6,107 nt of DNA. Origin: Frankiaceae bacterium (GTDB lineage Bacteria > Actinomycetota > Actinomycetes > JAFAQI01). Every line of letters begins with the position of its first letter. The first letter of the stretch is position 1. The notes beneath the pieces are model-generated. The model searched no databases, was not told the DNA's origin, and worked only from the letters and a program-made list of their open reading frames with translations. Positions 1-5,860 of this stretch are shown in pieces. Where the stretch lies: NCBI GenBank assembly GCA_030840545.1, contig JAVEEH010000214.1, positions 1 through 6,107 on the forward strand, in the 5' to 3' direction. Made by a program: the position numbers and the translations under genes.

Positions 1-4
1 GCCG

Positions 5-637
5 TTGACCCCACTCTCCTGGTTCAGCTGGGCAGTAAGGATCTTCATCGGGCTGCTTCTCGGCGCCCTGCTCGTCGTGGTGTTCGTCGCCGGGAGCATC
101 TGGTGGGTCGCGCGTCAGGACCACCACCCGCGCTCGGACGCGATCGTCGTGCTCGGCGCGAGCCAGTACAACGGCACGCCATCACCGGTCTTCGCCGCCC
201 GCCTCGACCATGCCAAGACGCTGTACGACGAACATGTCGCGCCGCGCATCATCACCGTCGGCGGCAAGCAGCCCGGTGACACGTTCACCGAGGCACGCGC
301 GGCCCAGAACTACCTCGTCACGCATGGGGTCCCGAGCAGCGCCATCCTGCCGGTCGAGGTCGGGCGCGACACGCTGCAGAGCGTGCGGGCCGTGAGCGAC
401 ACCTTCAAGGCCCGGGGCTGGCACACGGCCGTGCTGGTGACCGACCCCTGGCACTGTTTGCGAGCCCGCACGATGGCCCGCGACGCCGGCATCGACGCTC
501 AGACCTCACCCGAGCGGACCGGCCCCGCGGTCACCTCGCGGGGCACCGAGGTCCGCTACGTCGCGCGGGAGACGATCGCCTACATCTACTACTCGATCTT
601 CGGTAACGACGGGGTGCACTCCACCGGCGCCGTGTGA
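5..637 (+). CDS. YdcF/SanA-like (DUF218) membrane-anchored protein, 5' end possibly cut
   Basis: The 210-residue product begins with a single hydrophobic segment at about residues 11-35 (IFIGLLLGALLVVVFVAG), then a soluble domain with DUF218 hallmarks: a first strand DAIVVLG (45-51), R67 in AARLDHA, a glycine pair in ITVGGKQPGD (83-92), E97, T123 in the GRDTLQS segment, and the C-terminal VTDPWHCLRAR motif (145-155) with H150. The family (E. coli YdcF, SanA) has a Rossmann-like fold; SanA is linked to envelope barrier function, but the reaction is generally not defined. The topology suggests an N-terminal anchor with the domain outside the membrane. The start is uncertain: the codon at 5 is TTG, the frame is still open to the window edge, and no ribosome binding site can be seen in the four bases before it. 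The membrane helix lies so near this point that little can be missing. The usual Asn after the T-x-x motif appears to be Ser or Val here. Family call is firm, function is not. Confidence 0.85.
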   Translation: MTPLSWFSWAVRIFIGLLLGALLVVVFVAGSIWWVARQDHHPRSDAIVVLGASQYNGTPSPVFAARLDHAKTLYDEHVAPRIITVGGKQPGDTFTEARAAQNYLVTHGVPSSAILPVEVGRDTLQSVRAVSDTFKARGWHTAVLVTDPWHCLRARTMARDAGIDAQTSPERTGPAVTSRGTEVRYVARETIAYIYYSIFGNDGVHSTGAV

Positions 638-718
638 CAGGCGGGTTAACTCTCAGAACGCACGGCCGGGCGAGGCAGGTGCGCCGCGAGTTTCGGCGAA
701 GTCGGCCGTAACACTCGT

Positions 719-725
719 GGGAGGA
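719..725 (+). promoter_or_regulatory. Ribosome binding site of the Asp-box protein
   Basis: GGGAGGA lies five bases before the ATG at 731 and is strongly complementary to the 16S rRNA 3' end. It fixes the start of the secreted propeller gene and is the only strong Shine-Dalgarno site in the window. The rest of the 93-base gap after the YdcF-like gene (638-730) holds no convincing promoter or terminator; a small possible hairpin (CGCCG at 682-686 with CGGCG at 694-698) is too weak to call. Confidence 0.75.
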
Positions 726-730
726 ACACC

Positions 731-2230
731 ATGCGCCGCTCCATCTGGCTCACTACGACGGCTGCCGGCCTGACGGCTGCCGCTTTTGCGTTGCCCTCAT
801 CCGGCGCCGTCTCGCACGACCGGACCGGCCCGCACGGCCCGCTCGGCTTCACCACGGTCGGCATGGGCACCGGCCCGTCCTACGGCGAGCCGTCGTTCAC
901 CTGGGCCAAGGACGGCCGGCACGGCATCATCTGCACCCCGGGCAGCAACCACGACGGGTCGACGGTGCAGTTCTGGTACACCGCCGACACCGGCAAGACC
1001 TGGAAGCACTCCACCGAGACAAGCCCGAACGGCGGTGGCGACTGTGACGTCGACTTCCTGCCGGACGGCACGGCGGTGTCGGTCGACCTCGAGATCACCG
1101 ACTCCTACCTGCAGGAGTCGACCGACTGGGGCAAGACCTGGAAGCGGGTCGGCACGTTCGGTCAGCAGCAGGACCGGCAGTGGCTGGCGCACTCAGCCGA
1201 CGGCACCAAGATCTTCATGGTCTACCACGACTTCGTCGCTGAGGCTGAGTGGTACGCCGTCGCCGGTTATGACCACAAGACCAAGAAGATCACCATCGCC
1301 CCTCAGGACTGCTGCCACAGCGCCCAGTCCGTCGACCAGGCCACCGCGCCCGGCATCGCCGGCACGCAGATCAACCCGGTCGGCTCGGGCAGCCCCACGT
1401 CGGTGGTCGACGAGGGCGGCAACACCTTCAGCGGGCCGATCCTCATCGACCCCTCGGACCAGACCGGCAAGACCTTCTACGTCGTCTACTCGATCTCCGA
1501 CGCGCAGTCCAACGCCAGCCCGAGCGACGGGGTGCCGCCTTATGGCCCGACCCGCGGCATCGTCGTCGCGTCGACGGTCGACGGAGGCACCACCTGGTCG
1601 AGCCACTATGCAGTTGCGGCGCCGCCACAGGTCGACGGCTCCAAGGAGCCGAGCGAGGGTGCGATCTTCCCGTGGGGTTCGATCGACCGCGCCGGCACGC
1701 TCTACGTCGTCTACAACTCGACCAACGGCGAGACCGGTGGCCACTTCCACCAGTACTACGTGTTCTCCAAGGACCACGGCAAGCACTGGAGCAAGCCGGT
1801 CAAGCTCGACAAGCTGACACACGGTCACGGCGCAGCGGTCTACGCGACGTCCGACGCCGCGGGCAAGGGAGTGCTCGACGTCGCGTGGTACCAGACCGAC
1901 ACCGGCACGCCGTCGAGCAACACCAACAACGTGACCTGGTCGCCGCACTTCGCCGCGGTCACCGGCGCGGACAGCAAGCACCCGCGGATCGTCGAGCAGG
2001 CGCTGTCCGGCCTCCCCAACCACCGCGGTGGCATCTGCTTGCAGGGGATCCTCTGCGGCATCGGTCCGGGCAGTGGCGACCGCAGCCTGCTCGACTACTT
2101 CCAGGTCGTCATCAACCCGAAGACGGGGTTGGCCGGCATCGCCTACGCCGACAACGGTGGCTTCCGCAAGTCCGGCGGTGGGGAAGTGGTGTTCGCGCAG
2201 CAGACCAAAGCGGCCGGTCGGCACCACTGA
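731..2230 (+). CDS. Secreted Asp-box (BNR) beta-propeller, sialidase-like superfamily
   Basis: The 499-residue product starts with a Sec-type signal peptide (MRRSIW, hydrophobic stretch to about residue 22, likely cleavage near SGA at 24-26). The mature part carries four Asp boxes of the S/T-x-D-x-G-x-T-W type: residues 84-91 (TADTGKTW), 130-137 (STDWGKTW), 282-289 (TVDGGTTW) and 346-353 (SKDHGKHW, where His replaces Thr). Such boxes sit on turns of six- or seven-bladed propellers in sialidases and many non-sialidase proteins. Similar strands KTFYVVYSI (247-255) and GTLYVVYNS (322-330) mark two blades. DRQWLA (148-153) and the C-terminal DRSLLDYFQV and AGIAYADN segments are typical of the secreted bacterial sialidase-like group. 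No Arg-Ile-Pro motif and no clear arginine triad are visible, so sialidase activity is not supported. Six cysteines (68, 105, 194, 195, 436, 442) suit disulphides in an exported protein. There is no C-terminal anchor. Fold and export are well supported; the ligand or substrate is unknown. Confidence 0.85.
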   Translation: MRRSIWLTTTAAGLTAAAFALPSSGAVSHDRTGPHGPLGFTTVGMGTGPSYGEPSFTWAKDGRHGIICTPGSNHDGSTVQFWYTADTGKTWKHSTETSPNGGGDCDVDFLPDGTAVSVDLEITDSYLQESTDWGKTWKRVGTFGQQQDRQWLAHSADGTKIFMVYHDFVAEAEWYAVAGYDHKTKKITIAPQDCCHSAQSVDQATAPGIAGTQINPVGSGSPTSVVDEGGNTFSGPILIDPSDQTGKTFYVVYSISDAQSNASPSDGVPPYGPTRGIVVASTVDGGTTWSSHYAVAAPPQVDGSKEPSEGAIFPWGSIDRAGTLYVVYNSTNGETGGHFHQYYVFSKDHGKHWSKPVKLDKLTHGHGAAVYATSDAAGKGVLDVAWYQTDTGTPSSNTNNVTWSPHFAAVTGADSKHPRIVEQALSGLPNHRGGICLQGILCGIGPGSGDRSLLDYFQVVINPKTGLAGIAYADNGGFRKSGGGEVVFAQQTKAAGRHH

Positions 2231-2268
2231 GCGATCGCCCGTCAGATCCACCATCGGCGTCGGCCCGT

Positions 2269-2274
2269 TAGGGT
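2269..2274 (+). promoter_or_regulatory. Putative leaderless -10 box (TAGGGT) for dgt
   Basis: TAGGGT matches the actinobacterial -10 consensus TANNNT and ends eight bases before the dgt ATG at 2283. This spacing puts the expected transcript start on or next to the ATG, the arrangement of leaderless genes common in actinobacteria. It agrees with the lack of a Shine-Dalgarno sequence between 2231 and 2282. No good -35 element is seen 17 bases upstream (around 2246-2251, ATCCAC). The inference is that dgt and the following acetyltransferase have their own promoter, separate from the secreted propeller gene 52 bases upstream. Confidence 0.5.
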
Positions 2275-2282
2275 CGGCGCCG

Positions 2283-3539
2283 ATGTCTGTTGCCTCTCCG
2301 TCCGGACCGGCGTACGACGACCACGACCGCGCGCGCTGGGTCCCGGAAGCGCCCAAGGCGGCTGACCGCTCGGGCGCCGGTGCCCGGAGTGACTTCGAAC
2401 GAGACCGGGCCCGGGTCCTGCACTCGGCGGCACTGCGCCGGCTGGCGGCGAAGACCCAGGTCGTGGGGGTGGGGGAGAGTGACTTCCCGCGAACCCGGCT
2501 GACCCACTCGCTCGAGTGTGCGCAGATCGGCCGGGAGCTGGCGGCGGCGCTCGGTGCCGACCCGGACCTCGTCGACGCGGCCTGCCTGGCGCACGACCTG
2601 GGCCATCCGCCGTTCGGCCACAACGGAGAGACGGCGCTGGCGGAGTTCGCGGCGGTCTGCGGCGGGTTCGAGGGCAACGCCCAGAGCCTGCGGGTGCTGA
2701 CCCGGCTGGAGGCGAAGGCGTTGCGCGCGGACGGCACGAGCGCCGGGTTGAACCTGACCCGGGCGGTGCTCGACGCCGCGACGAAATATCCGTGGCCCAA
2801 GCACGAGGGTGACCCGAAGTTCGGCTACTACGACGACGACGTGGCGGTGTTCGGCTGGCTGCGGGCCGGTGCCCCCGATGGCCGCCGCTGCCTCGAGGCA
2901 CAGATCATGGACTGGGCCGACGACGTCGCCTACTCCGTGCACGATCTCGAGGACGGTGTGCATGCCGGGCACGTCGACCCGGCGGTGCTGAGCGACGCGT
3001 CGGTGCGGCAGGAGCTCGCGGGGCTCGCGCGCGAGACCTACTCGTCGGCTCCTGCCGCGGAGCTGGAGGAAGCGGCCGAGCGGTTGGCCGCGCTCGCGTT
3101 CTGGCCGGAGGACTTTGACGGCTCGGTGCGGGCCCTCGCCGCGCTCAAGCGCATGACGAGCGAGCTGATCGGCCGGCTCACCTCCACAGCACTCGGGGCG
3201 ACCCGGGCTGCGCACGGCGACGGGCGGCTGTTGCGATACGCGGCGGATCTGGTTGTCCCGCTCGGCGTACGGGCGGAGTGCGCGATTCTGAAGGCGGTCG
3301 CCGACCTGTTCGTCATGCGCCGGGACGCGGCATTGGTCATGCAGGCGCGGCAGCGCGAACAGCTCGCCGAGCTCGCCGCAGCGGTGCTGGCCGCTGCGCC
3401 GCGGTCGCTCGAGCCGTGGCTGCGGGAGGCCTGGGCCGCAGCGACGGACGATGCGGCCCGGCTGCGGGTGGTCGTCGACCAGCTCGCCTCGCTCACCGAC
3501 ACGTCGGCTCTCGCCTGGTGGCAGCGGTGGACGGGATGA
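2283..3539 (+). CDS. dgt: Deoxyguanosinetriphosphate triphosphohydrolase-like protein (HD domain)
   Basis: The 418-residue product is a dGTPase-family HD phosphohydrolase. Enzymes of this family cleave dGTP (sometimes other dNTPs) to the nucleoside and tripolyphosphate in the cytoplasm and so shape the dNTP pool. Visible hallmarks in order: the N-terminal YDDHDRARW (11-19), FERDRARVLHSAALRRLAAKT (38-58), T59-V60 region followed by RTRLTHSLE with metal ligand H75, the HD pair H104-D105 in CLAHDLGHPPFGHNGE (101-116), with H108 and H113, then IMDWADDVAYSVHDLED (208-224), where D213 or D214 is the fourth metal ligand. All expected metal ligands are present, so it is probably active. Length fits the short actinobacterial type. 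The ATG at 2283 was chosen because it lies right after a leaderless-type -10 box and precedes the conserved N-terminus; the frame stays open upstream to 2028, but that part lies inside the preceding gene. The stop codon overlaps the start of the acetyltransferase. In many actinobacteria dgt is followed by dnaG; that is not so here. Confidence 0.93.
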   Translation: MSVASPSGPAYDDHDRARWVPEAPKAADRSGAGARSDFERDRARVLHSAALRRLAAKTQVVGVGESDFPRTRLTHSLECAQIGRELAAALGADPDLVDAACLAHDLGHPPFGHNGETALAEFAAVCGGFEGNAQSLRVLTRLEAKALRADGTSAGLNLTRAVLDAATKYPWPKHEGDPKFGYYDDDVAVFGWLRAGAPDGRRCLEAQIMDWADDVAYSVHDLEDGVHAGHVDPAVLSDASVRQELAGLARETYSSAPAAELEEAAERLAALAFWPEDFDGSVRALAALKRMTSELIGRLTSTALGATRAAHGDGRLLRYAADLVVPLGVRAECAILKAVADLFVMRRDAALVMQARQREQLAELAAAVLAAAPRSLEPWLREAWAAATDDAARLRVVVDQLASLTDTSALAWWQRWTG

Positions 3540-4000
3540 CGCTCGTCGTCCGCCGGGCCCGGGTCGAGGAGACCTTTCCGTTGCGGCATGCCGTGCTCCG
3601 ACCAGGTCGACCCGTCACCGCCTCCGTCTATGCCGAGGACCAGTCCGCCGTGAACATCGGCGCGTGGGCTGACGACGTGCTCGTCGGCTGTGCCACCTTC
3701 TTCCCGGATCCGTGGGCGGGCGGCCCCGACGAGCCGCCCGAGCCGGCGGCTTGGCGCCTGCGCGGGATGGCCGTCGAACCGACACGGCAGCGCGGGGGAG
3801 TCGGCCGCCGGGTGCTGGAGGCCGGTGTCGACGCGGCGCGCGAAGCCGGCGCGCCGTTGCTGTGGGCCAACGCGCGCACGGCCGCGTTGCCGTTCTACGA
3901 GGCGCAGGGCTGGCGCGTGGCGGGGCCGGAGTTCATCACCGCCGACACCGGCCTGCCGCACAAGCCGATCGTGCTGAGGCTGGACAAGCGCGTCGACTGA
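3536..4000 (+). CDS. GNAT-family N-acetyltransferase
   Basis: The 154-residue product is a single-domain GNAT protein, which transfers an acetyl group from acetyl-CoA to an amine. The acetyl-CoA site is clear: strand WRLRGMAV (73-80), then the pyrophosphate loop QRGGVG (85-90) followed by helix RRVLEAGVDAAREAG (91-105), then LLWANARTAALPFYEAQGW (108-126) with N112 and Y121, the usual general-acid position. The tail GLPHKPIVLRL (139-149) contributes a His (H142) often seen in this subgroup. The N-terminal part VLRPGRPVTASVYAEDQSA (20-38) is likely substrate-facing. The substrate cannot be told from sequence. The ATG at 3536 overlaps the dgt stop (ATGA), so translation is probably coupled; GGTGGA at 3526-3531 may help ribosomes restart. 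The reading frame is open further upstream within dgt, but residues before this ATG resemble nothing in the family. Family call is strong; role beside dgt is unknown. Confidence 0.9.
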   Translation: MTLVVRRARVEETFPLRHAVLRPGRPVTASVYAEDQSAVNIGAWADDVLVGCATFFPDPWAGGPDEPPEPAAWRLRGMAVEPTRQRGGVGRRVLEAGVDAAREAGAPLLWANARTAALPFYEAQGWRVAGPEFITADTGLPHKPIVLRLDKRVD

Positions 4001-4015
4001 CGCGACTCAGGTCGC
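3989..4015 (+). terminator. Overlapping hairpins at end of acetyltransferase gene, possible terminator
   Basis: A perfect 6-bp stem CGCGTC (3989-3994) / GACGCG (3999-4004) with a GACT loop spans the acetyltransferase stop codon. A second 5-bp stem GCGAC (4002-4006) / GTCGC (4011-4015) with a TCAG loop shares bases 4002-4004, so only one can form at a time. No T-run follows, which is common for GC-rich actinobacterial terminators but leaves the call weak. The position, before the next gene at 4069, fits an end to the dgt transcript. Confidence 0.35.
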
Positions 4016-4047
4016 ACTGAACACGGACATGCCTCGCGTCTCGGCAG

Positions 4048-4059
4048 GGGATTGATCCC
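4048..4059. other. Short palindrome GGGATTGATCCC upstream of the PQQ/FG-GAP gene
   Basis: GGGAT and ATCCC flank a two-base centre. The centre is too short for a stable RNA hairpin, so if it matters it would be as a DNA operator. It lies 9 bases before the ATG at 4069 and covers most of the only Shine-Dalgarno-like run (AGGGG, 4046-4050), which itself is too far from the start. A 12-base dyad can occur by chance, so this is weak. Confidence 0.2.
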
Positions 4060-4068
4060 GGACGCCGA

Positions 4069-5775
4069 ATGCTGTCCGGCATGTGGGGGGCTACTCGTCT
4101 TGCTGTCGCGGGCGCCGTGGTTGCGTCGTCCGTGCTGCCGTGGGCTGCGCAGGCCGATCAGCACGGCTCTCGTCACCTGTCCGTGCTGAATGCCCGGACC
4201 ACTCTGGTCCGCGCCGCGGCGGGGATCGGTCAGCCGCGGACGGCGGCTCAGCTGCAGGCGCGGCATCTGGCCATGGCCCGGGCCCGGTTGGCGCTGAACG
4301 GAGCAGTCGGAGCAGGCTCCTCGGCAGCCACTGCCCCGGGGCCGATAGCGATCTCAGCGCCGGTGAACGACGGCAAGGGACCGGACAACGTCGCCGTGAT
4401 GACCTACCCCATGGGCGGCAAGGGGTCCGTTCTGTCGATGCGGGACGGGCGCACCGGTCGGCTGCTCTGGCGGCGGGCTGTTGGATACGGCTTTGGGTTC
4501 GACACGGCGCGGCTCGGCCCTTCTCGCAAGCCGGCGTTGGTCGTCTACGAGACCTCGTTCACCGGAGCCTCGGATCCGGTCGGCGTACAGGACACGGGTG
4601 AACAGAGCACGACCATCGTGGCCCTGGACGCCGCCTCGGGGGCGGTGATCTGGTCCTCCGCACCGGTCGTGGGCACCTACGCAGCCTCGGTCGTCGGGTT
4701 CACGGAGGCGAACGCGCTGTATCCCATGGGGGTGCTGCACGACCGAGGTGGCGACCGGCTGCTCGCCCTGGACGTGTCGCAGTCGTTCTCCATCGCGGCC
4801 GCCGGCTCCCAGGCGGAGGCCGTGGTCTACGACGGGGTCACCGGCGCCGAATCCACAGTCGGTGGTGCGGCGGCCGGCGACGACTTCACCTACGCCGTGC
4901 CGACGGGTGACCTCAACGGAGACGGTCTGGCCGACTGGTACACCAGCGTCGGCGGTGACGTGGGGAGCATCGCCGCCACGTCGGGGGCCAACGGGGAGCC
5001 GTTGTGGGAGCACCCGATAGCCGCAGCGGGTTGGCTCGACGTGATGCCGGTCGCCGACCTGGACGGGGATCACCACGCCGACGTCGTGGTCACCGGCGAG
5101 GGCCCGAACGCCGCCAGTGGTGTCGTGACCGCCTACAACGGCAGCAAGGGCACCGTGGTGTTCGCCCGACCCGGCGACGTCGCCTTCTCGCTGGGTCGAG
5201 TCCGCGGCTCCCAAGCGATCGCCATCTGGAATCTGTCCTCCTTCTCGGACATGAAGGTGACCGCGATCGCCGGGAACGGCAAGCAGCTGTGGGCGTCCAC
5301 CATCGCCTTCCCCTCCCTCGAGGGGGGCGGCAGTATCAGCATTGACTTCGGGCCGGCCGGCGATGTCGACGGCGACCACGTCGCCGACCTCTTCGCCAGC
5401 ATGGCTTTCGCCAGCACAACGCGTGCCGGCACCAACACCACCGTCATGGCTGGTCGGACCGGACACCAGACGACAGGCCGCGCAATCGGTGATGCTGTCT
5501 ATGGATCATTTGACGGACACGGTTGTGACTTCCTGTCCATGACCACCGTCAGAAACCGCTGGAAGGCGACTGCGTACGACGGGCTCAGCCGGCGCAAGCT
5601 GTGGACCGTCACCCAGCCTGTTGCTGGTCGCTCCTTTCTCCTCTCCCTCGGCACCGCGAACCTCGGCCTCGGCCGTGGTCCGGCGCTCGTCGTCAGTCTC
5701 TGGACCGGTGCTCGCACGCATGTCTTCGCCGTCCATGGCCGAAGCGGACGCACAGCCTGGAACATCGCCGTCTGA
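4069..5775 (+). CDS. Secreted beta-propeller with PQQ-like repeats and FG-GAP-type calcium loops
   Basis: The 568-residue product has an N-terminal signal peptide (hydrophobic core LAVAGAVVASSVLPW, 11-25; likely cleavage after AQA at 29), a helical low-complexity linker to about residue 95, then a beta-propeller. Repeats of the form A-x-D-G-x-T-G-x-x-x-W are seen at about 123-134 (RDGRTGRLLW), 184-195 (LDAASGAVIW), 254-263 (weaker), 303-313, 354-365, 398-408, 459-470 (weaker), 502-512 and 553-564 (VHGRSGRTAW), the pattern of PQQ-like or quinoprotein propellers. Between them lie three D-x-D/N-G-D-x-x-x-D calcium loops as in FG-GAP/integrin-type repeats: 281-289 (DLNGDGLAD), 330-338 (DLDGDHHAD), 432-440 (DVDGDHVAD), plus a shortened one at 482-487. 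No catalytic residues, cell-wall sorting signal or C-terminal membrane helix is seen, so a secreted binding or scaffold role is likely but inferred. The start is uncertain: neither the ATG at 4069 nor the one at 4081 has a well-placed ribosome site; both keep the signal peptide. Confidence 0.85.
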   Translation: MLSGMWGATRLAVAGAVVASSVLPWAAQADQHGSRHLSVLNARTTLVRAAAGIGQPRTAAQLQARHLAMARARLALNGAVGAGSSAATAPGPIAISAPVNDGKGPDNVAVMTYPMGGKGSVLSMRDGRTGRLLWRRAVGYGFGFDTARLGPSRKPALVVYETSFTGASDPVGVQDTGEQSTTIVALDAASGAVIWSSAPVVGTYAASVVGFTEANALYPMGVLHDRGGDRLLALDVSQSFSIAAAGSQAEAVVYDGVTGAESTVGGAAAGDDFTYAVPTGDLNGDGLADWYTSVGGDVGSIAATSGANGEPLWEHPIAAAGWLDVMPVADLDGDHHADVVVTGEGPNAASGVVTAYNGSKGTVVFARPGDVAFSLGRVRGSQAIAIWNLSSFSDMKVTAIAGNGKQLWASTIAFPSLEGGGSISIDFGPAGDVDGDHVADLFASMAFASTTRAGTNTTVMAGRTGHQTTGRAIGDAVYGSFDGHGCDFLSMTTVRNRWKATAYDGLSRRKLWTVTQPVAGRSFLLSLGTANLGLGRGPALVVSLWTGARTHVFAVHGRSGRTAWNIAV

Positions 5776-5787
5776 TGGCCGTCATCG

Positions 5788-5851
5788 CGAACTTTGGACT
5801 GCAATCCGGACAGCACGAGCGCGGAGTGTCCGAATCAGAGTCCAAAGTTCG
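5788..5851. terminator. Long nested hairpin between convergent genes, likely bidirectional terminator
   Basis: The outer arms CGAACTTTGGACT (5788-5800) and AGTCCAAAGTTCG (5839-5851) form 13 perfect base pairs. After a 3x3 internal loop, inner arms ATCCGGACA (5804-5812) and TGTCCGAAT (5827-5835) add nine pairs, one of them G-T, around a 14-base loop. It begins 12 bases after the stop of the propeller gene and ends 9 bases before the stop of the M23 gene on the other strand, the expected place for a shared terminator. No T-run is present on either side (GGGGGGCGGG follows on the + strand), so it would be a U-less terminator. The arms are AT-richer than their surroundings. Confidence 0.7.
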
Positions 5852-5860
5852 GGGGGCGGG

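Noticed and set aside
2028..2282. 85-residue upstream extension of the dgt frame
   Set aside because: It overlaps the 3' end of the Asp-box gene in another frame, its residues are low-complexity Ser/Arg-rich, and the conserved dGTPase N-terminus begins just after the ATG at 2283 with its own -10 box.
2251..2282. Possible terminator after the Asp-box gene (GCCC, GTTA loop, GGGT)
   Set aside because: Only three to four base pairs with no T-run, and it overlaps the better-supported -10 box of dgt.
1193..2800. A 535-codon open frame on the minus strand
   Set aside because: It runs antisense across the Asp-box gene and dgt, both of which have clear family motifs. Its translation is Arg/Ala/Val-rich with no recognisable domain; long antisense frames are expected in DNA with strong GC bias at third codon positions.
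3278..3535. 86-residue upstream extension of the acetyltransferase frame
   Set aside because: It lies inside dgt, is Arg/Gly/Ala-rich, and the GNAT fold starts naturally at the ATG at 3536 in the ATGA overlap.
4354..5466. 370-codon minus-strand open frame
   Set aside because: It is antisense to the repeat-rich propeller gene; Gly/Val/Asp/Arg-rich composition without motifs marks it as a shadow.
5813..5826. Idea that the 5788-5851 inverted repeat marks insertion sequence ends or a miniature element
   Set aside because: The whole element is only 64 bases, with a 14-base loop and no flanking target-site duplication that I can see; a terminator between convergent stops explains its place better.
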